Assembly: GCA_030446945.1 (NCBI GenBank)
Contig: JAUJMI010000128.1
Location: forward strand, 1 to 8,903
Reading direction: 5' to 3'
Length of the DNA stretch: 8,903 nt
Origin: Longimicrobium sp.
Lineage (GTDB): Bacteria; Gemmatimonadota; Gemmatimonadetes; Longimicrobiales; Longimicrobiaceae
The position numbers were made by a program, and so were the translations under genes. The notes under the pieces were generated by a model. It ran no database searches. It was not told the DNA's origin and saw nothing but the letters and a program-made list of their open reading frames with translations. Below, one piece after another: positions 5,526-8,903 of this stretch (position 1 is its first letter; each line of letters starts with the position of its first letter).

Positions 5526-5831
5526 ATGAACGCTTCGCAAAAGGCCGCGGCGATTCGCGATCTGCGCCGCATCCCCGGCGTGGGCCCCGCCATCGCGGAC
5601 GACCTGTGGCGCCTGGGCATCCGCCGGGTGGAGGAGCTGCGCGGCCGCGATCCGCAGGCGCTCTACGACGACCTCTGCCGGGAGCAGGGGATGCACGTAG
5701 ACCGGTGCATGCTGTACGTCCTGCGCTGCGCCGTCTACTTCGCCAGCGAGGAGCGCCACCATCCGGAGCTCCTTCGCTGGTGGAGCTGGAAGGATGGCGG
5801 CGTGGCGATGGCGCGAAGGGCAGGATGCTGA
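5526..5831 (+). CDS. Cdd1-family helix-hairpin-helix protein
   Basis: This 101-residue cytoplasmic protein matches the Cdd1 ('pathogenicity locus') family. Residues 12-28 (RDLRRIPGVGPAIADDL with its IPGVG turn) form a helix-hairpin-helix of the kind that contacts DNA backbone. The conserved rest follows: GIRRVEELRGRDPQALYDDL (31-50), the DRCMLYVLRCAVYFA block (59-73) and the closing LLRWWSWKD (82-90). The family role is unsettled; the fold suggests nucleic-acid binding, and the link to virulence is in the name only. The frame is open upstream to 5346, but residues before ATG 5526 look non-coding, so I start there although no Shine-Dalgarno sequence is evident. Its last codons overlap the start of the decayed SRPBCC-like gene in ATGCTGA (5825-5831), an arrangement typical of translational coupling, so the two were once probably an operon. 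Confidence 0.85.
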   Translation: MNASQKAAAIRDLRRIPGVGPAIADDLWRLGIRRVEELRGRDPQALYDDLCREQGMHVDRCMLYVLRCAVYFASEERHHPELLRWWSWKDGGVAMARRAGC

Positions 5832-6185
5832 TCGACCGCTTCCTTCCCGCCGGCGAGGTGAGCCCACGACACGAGGTGGAGATGCGCGCGCCGGCCGAGC
5901 GCGTGTGGGCGGCCGTGCGCTCGCTGGACCTGGCGGGATCGCCGGTGGTGCGGGCGCTCTTTGCGTTGCGCTCGCTTCCGGGGATCGTTTCGGCGCGGCC
6001 CCGCCGCCGGCCCGGTTCGCCTCGCGACCGAAACGCGCGTGCGCCTCACCGGCTTGTCCAGCCGCCGCCGCTTCCGCGCGTACTGGACCGCGGCCGGCCC
6101 CTTCAGCGGCCTCATCCGCCGAGAGGTGCTCCGCACCATCCGCAGCGCGGCGGAGACGGCACCGGCGCCGGGCAGCGGGGGCTGA
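5825..6185 (+). pseudogene. SRPBCC-like gene, internally deleted and frameshifted
   Basis: Two pieces of what looks like one gene lie in different frames. The first starts at ATG 5825 (overlapping the Cdd1-like stop) and reads MLIDRFLPAG, then RHEVEMRAPAERVWAAV and VVRALFALRSLPG, the opening strand, helix and hydrophobic stretch of an SRPBCC/START-like domain. After about 6005 that frame turns into Pro/Arg-rich nonsense. The other frame then takes over with RLATETRVRLTG (from about 6018), RRRFRAYWTAAGPFSGLIRR and EVLRTIRSAAE, the last strand and long C-terminal helix, ending TGA at 6183-6185. The central β-sheet expected between them is missing, so I infer an internal deletion near 6000-6017 that also broke the frame. 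The two parts together give only about 119 codons. The stop codon lies inside GGGCTGAAGCCC, the edge of a repeat. A sequencing error alone would not explain the missing middle. Confidence 0.68.
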
Positions 6186-6190
6186 AGCCC

Positions 6191-6311
6191 GCGGCTGGAA
6201 CCACGGGAAGGCGGCTGAAGCCGGCTCGAGTAACGCGGCGTTGGAACCGGCGTCCGCGGAGGGGGACTTTGTGTGTTTCCAGCGGCGAATTCATTCGCTC
6301 CTGGGTGGCGG
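6191..6311 (+). repeat. dispersed intergenic repeat, copy 2
   Basis: About 121 bp match 1861-1980 in the same orientation at roughly 85% identity by eye. The copy keeps GGGAAGGCGGCTGAAGCC, AACGCGGC, TTCCAGCGGCGAAT and CATTCGCTCCTGG. Its inverted segments are GTCC (6252-6255) with GGAC, and GCGAAT-TC-ATTCGC, a perfect 6-bp inverted repeat. A further GGGCTGAAGCCC at 6179-6190 just upstream repeats the core palindrome and contains the stop codon of the decayed gene. The copy fills the space between that pseudogene and the LOG-family gene, whose start lies about 25 bp beyond, so any promoter for the latter must be in or before the repeat. Confidence 0.8.
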
Positions 6312-6336
6312 ATCCCTGTCACTGGAACCGGAAGCG

Positions 6337-6924
6337 ATGGAGATGAAGCGGGTGTGCGTGTTCTGCGGGTCGAGCCCGGGGACGCGGCCGGTGTACGCGG
6401 AGGCGGCGCGGGCCACGGGGCGGCTGCTGGCGGAGCGGGGGATCGGGTTGGTGTACGGCGGGGGGAACGTGGGGCTGATGGGCGCGGTCGCCGACGCCGC
6501 GCTCGCCGCCGGCGGCGAGGTGACCGGCGTCATCCCCCGCGCGCTGATGGAGCGCGAGGTGGGGCACCGCGGGCTCACCACCCTCCACGTCACCGGCACC
6601 ATGCACGAGCGCAAGGCGCTGATGGTGGACCTCTCCGACGGGTTCATGGCGCTCCCCGGCGGCTACGGCACCCTCGACGAGCTGTGCGAGGCGCTGACCT
6701 GGTCGCAGCTCGGGATCCACGCCCGCCCCTGCGGCGTCCTAAACGTCGACGGCTACTTCGACGCGCTCCTCGCCCTCTTCGACCACGCGACCCGCGAGGG
6801 CTTCGTGCGCGAGGCGCACCGCGCACTGGTGCTGGAGGCTCGCGAGCCCGCCGCGCTCCTGGAGGCCATGGCCGGCTTCCAGCCTCCGGCGACGGAGAAG
6901 TGGATCCGCGCCGGCGACCGCTGA
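6337..6924 (+). CDS. LOG family (TIGR00730) nucleoside-monophosphate phosphoribohydrolase
   Basis: This 195-residue cytoplasmic enzyme belongs to the lysine-decarboxylase-like LOG family, which despite the older name hydrolyses cytokinin riboside 5'-monophosphates or AMP-like nucleotides to free base and ribose 5-phosphate. The Rossmann-like fold opens with KRVCVFCGSSPG (4-15). GGGNVGLMG (41-49) is the phosphate-binding loop, MHERK (89-93) carries the conserved Arg, and PGGYGTLDE (107-115) is the PGGxGTxxE signature with catalytic E115. The length is normal for the family. The substrate in this organism is unknown; bacterial members often have a housekeeping nucleotide-salvage role rather than making a hormone. 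Starts at ATG 6337 and ATG 6343 are both possible: GGAA at 6324-6327 suits the first and GGAAG at 6330-6334 the second. A dispersed repeat lies directly upstream and no terminator is evident after the stop. Confidence 0.92.
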   Translation: MEMKRVCVFCGSSPGTRPVYAEAARATGRLLAERGIGLVYGGGNVGLMGAVADAALAAGGEVTGVIPRALMEREVGHRGLTTLHVTGTMHERKALMVDLSDGFMALPGGYGTLDELCEALTWSQLGIHARPCGVLNVDGYFDALLALFDHATREGFVREAHRALVLEAREPAALLEAMAGFQPPATEKWIRAGDR

Positions 6925-6955
6925 ACGTACGTTTCCGCGGCGATTTCCGGGAAAC

Positions 6956-6985
6956 TGCACACTTATGCGCTGAATGGGTTATATT
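6956..6985 (+). promoter_or_regulatory. candidate promoter of the small gene at 7046
   Basis: TATATT (6980-6985) matches the -10 consensus at 5/6 positions in an otherwise GC-rich region. A weaker -35, TGCACA (6956-6961), lies 18 bp upstream and matches at 4/6. Transcription would begin near 6992, leaving a leader of about 54 nt before ATG 7046. Confidence 0.5.
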
Positions 6986-7001
6986 GCGCCAGCACAGGTG
7001 C

Positions 7002-7030
7002 GCAGGGTGAGCCCTGCCCTCACACTTTTT
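7002..7030 (+). promoter_or_regulatory. leader with two mutually exclusive hairpins and a T5 tract
   Basis: GCAGGG (7002-7007) can pair with CCCTGC (7012-7017) around TGAG. Alternatively GTGAG (7007-7011) can pair with CTCAC (7019-7023) around CCCTGCC, followed two bases later by TTTTT (7026-7030). The stems share bases and cannot coexist. The layout resembles a small attenuator, although both stems are short and the ribosome binding site GGAGG (7034-7038) lies just after. No leader peptide is obvious. Confidence 0.3.
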
Positions 7031-7045
7031 CCCGGAGGTTTGCCG

Positions 7046-7327
7046 ATGTCCGACGTTGTGGATCTGGCCGCAGAGATGGCCGCTGCCAGAAAGCGGCGCA
7101 CCGAACAGACGGCCCGCGCCATCCGCGACTCGCGGGTGCTGGCCGTGCGCAGCGCGGCTCGCCCCGGCTCCACGCCGGTGGAGATCGAAGAGCTGGCGCG
7201 CAGCTTCTACCCCCGCCTCTCCCCCGAGCTTCTCGCCGAGGTGACCAACCTCGTGTGCACCCTGCAGCGCGGCGGCTCCACCCGCCCGGTGCGCTCCGAC
7301 GAGGAAGAAGAGCTCCCGTCGCTGTAG
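7046..7327 (+). CDS. small uncharacterised cytoplasmic protein
   Basis: I do not recognise the family of this 93-residue protein. It begins MSDVVDLAAEMAAARKRR, is probably mainly helical, has a basic stretch near 15-31 and ends in an acidic tail (SDEEEELPSL). A single Cys lies in LVCTLQRGG, and there is no signal peptide or membrane segment. The start is well supported: GGAGG at 7034-7038 lies 7 nt before the ATG, with a good -10 box about 60 bp upstream; extending the frame upstream to 6974 would place the promoter and ribosome binding site inside the gene. A strong terminator follows. Own promoter, ribosome binding site and terminator, together with GC-rich third positions, make it a convincing single-gene unit. 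The pattern would suit a well-expressed small regulator or accessory protein, but that is inference. Confidence 0.75.
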   Translation: MSDVVDLAAEMAAARKRRTEQTARAIRDSRVLAVRSAARPGSTPVEIEELARSFYPRLSPELLAEVTNLVCTLQRGGSTRPVRSDEEEELPSL

Positions 7328-7351
7328 AAGCTCGTGCTGCATACGAGATCA

Positions 7352-7392
7352 GGAGCGGGGCACGCCCACCAGGCGTGCCCCGCTCCGCTTTT
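7352..7392 (+). terminator. strong intrinsic terminator of the small gene at 7046
   Basis: GGAGCGGGGCACGCC (7352-7366) pairs perfectly over 15 bp with GGCGTGCCCCGCTCC (7372-7386) around CACCA, and TTTT follows at 7389-7392. It starts 24 bp after the stop codon at 7327. It also lies between convergent genes, just beyond the DUF4142 stop, and the hairpin could act on that transcript too, though no T tract exists on that side. Confidence 0.88.
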
Positions 7393-7406
7393 CGCCCCCG
7401 TGCTTC

Positions 7407-8009
7407 TTAGTTGCCGGCCTCCGCCGAGCCGCCCGCCGACGCGAGGATGCGCTGCGCCATCTCCAGGTGCATCGCCACGGCCGGGCGGACGCGCGTGGTC
7501 AGGAAGGCCTTCACTTCCGGATCGCGGGTCGAGGGGATCAGCGACTGGTCGAGCGAGGTGAGGGTCCAGCGGTGCGCATTCACCTGGTGCATCATGTAGG
7601 CGCGGTCGAAGTCCATCCCGCTGCGCTGGCGCAGGTTGACGACCGTCGCGCGGGTGGCCTCCATGGCCGCCCACGCGGGAGCGTTCGGCTGCGGGGCCAT
7701 GTTCCTGGCCTGCAGCATCTGCATCAACTCCTGGTCGACCGCGGTGTGCTCGGTGATCATCTGCTGCGCGAACTGGCGGATCTGCACGTTCTGGGAGCGC
7801 TGGAGCGCCACCTGGCTCGTCTGGATCTCGTCCATGTTGGACGCGTGCGCCACCGCCGCGACGTTGGCGTCCGTCATCACCGGGGCGTGCGCCAAAGCCC
7901 CGTTCGTCCCGCCCGACGCCCCCCTCCCCCCCGACGTCCCGCAAGCCGCCGTCATCATCACCAGCCCACACGCCGCCAAACCGCGGAACCGCACCTTCGA
8001 GTTGCCCAT
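7407..8009 (-). CDS. DUF4142 family lipoprotein
   Basis: This 200-residue protein starts with a basic and hydrophobic signal (MGNSKVRFRGLAACGLVMM) ending TAAC23. C23 is a probable lipidation site, although Thr at -3 is not the usual Leu, and a Gly/Ser-rich linker follows. Residues about 44-190 fit DUF4142, a ferritin-like four-helix domain: an opening helix with VMTDANVAAVAHASNMDEIQ, the diagnostic QIRQFAQQMITEHTAVDQEL (76-95), FDRAYMMHQVNAHRWTLTSLD (134-154), and a closing helix from DPEVKAFLTTRVRPAVAMHL. The family is exported and widespread in environmental bacteria; its function is unknown, with stress links sometimes proposed. The start at 8009 has a near-perfect GGAGG (8018-8014, minus strand) 4 nt upstream; a GTG at 8021 would place that site inside the gene. 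It converges on the small gene at 7046-7327. Confidence 0.9.
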   Translation of the reverse strand: MGNSKVRFRGLAACGLVMMTAACGTSGGRGASGGTNGALAHAPVMTDANVAAVAHASNMDEIQTSQVALQRSQNVQIRQFAQQMITEHTAVDQELMQMLQARNMAPQPNAPAWAAMEATRATVVNLRQRSGMDFDRAYMMHQVNAHRWTLTSLDQSLIPSTRDPEVKAFLTTRVRPAVAMHLEMAQRILASAGGSAEAGN

Positions 8010-8149
8010 CTTTCCTCCCACGCTCAGGAGATCCGGGGGGCCGCCGCATCCGAGCGACCGTCATCGGGGCGCGGCTCCCAGGCAAGAGGTGTGCACATTG
8101 GACAGGGTTGCCGTGATACGCAGACCCCTTCCCCCGCTCGTTCCTCGCT

Positions 8150-8182
8150 GCCCCTCCCCCAAAACCAACCTGTGGGAGGGGC
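8150..8182. repeat. 9-bp inverted repeat in the spacer
   Basis: GCCCCTCCC (8150-8158) pairs perfectly with GGGAGGGGC (8174-8182) around 15 nt that include AAAACCAACC. In RNA from the minus strand the loop would be rich in G and U. The position, about 140 bp upstream of the DUF4142 start, fits a terminator of the epimerase transcript or part of a repeat. Confidence 0.5.
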
Positions 8183-8190
8183 GCACGCAC

Positions 8191-8237
8191 GCATTGCAAT
8201 GCAGCGCAGCGATTCCGTAGGGACGTGATTCATCACG
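8191..8237. repeat. two short palindromes: GCATTGCAATGC and CGTGATTCATCACG
   Basis: GCATTGCAATGC (8191-8202) is a perfect 12-bp palindrome, the sort of site a dimeric regulator could bind. CGTGATTCATCACG (8224-8237) is a 6-bp inverted repeat with TC at its centre. They stand 21 bp apart, far upstream (over 180 bp) of the DUF4142 gene, which makes a classical operator role for it less likely. I recall the second motif recurring in Longimicrobium spacers, unverified. Confidence 0.45.
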
Positions 8238-8288
8238 CCGGTGTCGCGCTCTCCGCGTCTCCCCGCTCCGCGTGAGATTGCAGTTTTG

Positions 8289-8322
8289 GCCGCGCTGGCG
8301 CCTAGTCCTTGGCCAGCGCGGC
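8289..8322 (-). terminator. 11-bp inverted repeat spanning the epimerase stop codon
   Basis: GCCGCGCTGGC (8289-8299) and GCCAGCGCGGC (8312-8322) are perfect complements around 12 nt that contain the TAG stop (8304-8302 on the minus strand). The transcript could form a hairpin with its left arm in the last codons. No T tract follows on the minus strand (CCAAAACTGC), so it may act as a factor-independent roadblock, an RNA-stabilising 3' end, or only reflect GC-rich bias. Confidence 0.35.
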
Positions 8323-8903
8323 GCGGATGGCGTCGGGGAGCTCGGGGTGGTGGAAGCGGTGCCCGGCTTCCAGGAGGCGGCGCGGCTCCGCGCGCTGGCT
8401 GGCGAGGAGGGTGCCTTCCACCATCTCCCCGCCGTACACCAGCTTGAGCGCGAGGGTGGGCACGGGGATGATGGCGGGGCGGTGCAGCGCACGCGCCAGT
8501 GCGCGCGTGAACTCGGCGTTGGTGGCGGCGCCGGCCACGGCGTTCACCGGGCCGCGCAGCGCATCGTCCGTGATGGCACGCACCACCACCTCCACTGCAT
8601 CCTCCAGCGAGATCCAGCTCATCCACTGCCGCCCGCTGCCGATGCGCCCGCCGGCACCCAGGCGAAACGGGAGGAGCATCTTGGCGAGCGCCCCTCCTCG
8701 CGCGCTGAGGACCACCCCGAAGCGCAGGTTCACCACGCGGATGTCGGCGCGGGTGGCCGGGCCGGAGGCCTCCTCCCACTCGCGCACCACGCCGGCCAGG
8801 AAGTCGCTCCCCGCCGAGCTCCCTTCGTGCAGCGCCTCGTCGCCGCGGCGGTTGCCGTAGAAGCCCACGGCCGACGCGCACACCAGCACGCGCGGCGGGT
8901 GGG
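8302..8903 (-). CDS. TIGR01777 family NAD-dependent epimerase/dehydratase, C-terminal part
   Basis: The last 199 codons are present; the N-terminus with the Rossmann GxxGxxG loop lies beyond the right edge. The visible part starts HPPRVLVCASAVGFYGNRRG, in which ASAVGFYG (about residues 9-16) is diagnostic of TIGR01777 (YfcH/SulA-like) members of the extended short-chain dehydrogenase superfamily. It continues with an EWEEAS segment, RVVNLRFGVVLSARGGALAK, LGAGGRIGSGRQWMSWISLE with DAVEVVV, and VNAVAG. The final roughly 60 residues (HRPAIIPVP, LKLVYGGEMVEGTLLASQ, GHRFHHPEL, the last helix to AALAKD) match the DUF1731 tail found in this family. Members are presumed NAD(P)-binding oxidoreductases or epimerases with unknown substrate; family length is about 300 residues, so about one third is missing. 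The reading frame is intact. The product should be cytoplasmic. It is upstream of the DUF4142 gene on the same strand but 292 bp apart. Confidence 0.93.
   Translation of the reverse strand, partial: HPPRVLVCASAVGFYGNRRGDEALHEGSSAGSDFLAGVVREWEEASGPATRADIRVVNLRFGVVLSARGGALAKMLLPFRLGAGGRIGSGRQWMSWISLEDAVEVVVRAITDDALRGPVNAVAGAATNAEFTRALARALHRPAIIPVPTLALKLVYGGEMVEGTLLASQRAEPRRLLEAGHRFHHPELPDAIRAALAKD

Larger units (their letters stand above)
8010..8301. other. 292-bp palindrome-rich spacer
   Basis: I see no gene here. The stretch should hold the promoter of the DUF4142 gene, but I cannot pick one with confidence. It contains three separate symmetric elements (8150-8182, 8191-8202, 8224-8237), the words CTCTCCGCGTCTCC and GCTCCGCGTGAG near 8249-8275 that recall the hairpin at 2756-2791, and one arm of an inverted repeat spanning the epimerase stop codon. 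Confidence 0.55.

Noticed and set aside
1861..6311. Composite mobile element bounded by the two repeat copies
   Set aside because: The copies are in the same orientation, differ by about 15%, and enclose ordinary genes without a transposase or integrase, so a shared repeat family is the simpler reading.
1..8903. CRISPR array, prophage, anti-phage system or biosynthetic gene cluster
   Set aside because: No regularly spaced direct repeats and no cas, phage structural, nuclease/helicase defence or biosynthetic genes are present in the window.

Overview
The window reads as ordinary chromosomal DNA from a GC-rich (about 70% by eye), diderm, free-living bacterium. Several proteins carry Sec or lipoprotein signals, there is a TonB-C-type periplasmic domain, and reading frames use almost only G or C at third positions. 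The gene mix (COG3786 L,D-transpeptidase, DUF4142 lipoprotein, Cdd1-type helix-hairpin-helix protein, many small lipoproteins) and the intergenic repeats containing GGCTGAAGCC and GCGAATtcATTCGC remind me of Gemmatimonadota, especially Longimicrobium-like genomes. That assignment rests on memory and was not checked.

Layout, left to right. (a) On the minus strand: the first 24 codons of a NiCoT/UreH-like metal transporter (1-72, leaving the window), preceded in the same direction by a secreted protein with a TonB-C-like domain (141-863). (b) A divergent intergenic region with a candidate promoter on each strand. (c) On the plus strand: an L,D-transpeptidase-like exoenzyme (1021-1764), a repeat-bearing spacer, an M23 metallopeptidase lipoprotein (2107-2733), a strong hairpin, an NTF2/SnoaL-like lipoprotein (2870-3334), a small uncharacterised protein (3359-3667), and the Na+/H+ antiporter NhaA (3759-5123) followed by a good intrinsic terminator. 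(d) A roughly 300-bp spacer with one doubtful small ORF, then a Cdd1-family protein (5526-5831) overlapping a decayed SRPBCC-like gene (5825-6185). (e) A second copy of the dispersed repeat, a LOG-family phosphoribohydrolase (6337-6924), and a small unknown protein with its own promoter, leader and terminator (7046-7327). (f) On the minus strand: a DUF4142 lipoprotein (7407-8009), a palindrome-rich spacer, and the C-terminal two thirds of a TIGR01777 epimerase (8302 to the right edge).

Most genes look independently transcribed. The two peptidoglycan-directed enzymes (L,D-transpeptidase and M23 peptidase) share a strand and may both act in wall remodelling, but a repeat and a hairpin lie between them. 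I see no phage, transposase, CRISPR, toxin-antitoxin or biosynthetic cluster, and nothing I would call a new multi-gene system. The points most worth a second look are the two dispersed repeat copies, the deleted and frameshifted SRPBCC-like gene beside one copy, the short leader with mutually exclusive hairpins before the gene at 7046, and the edge fragment of the metal transporter.
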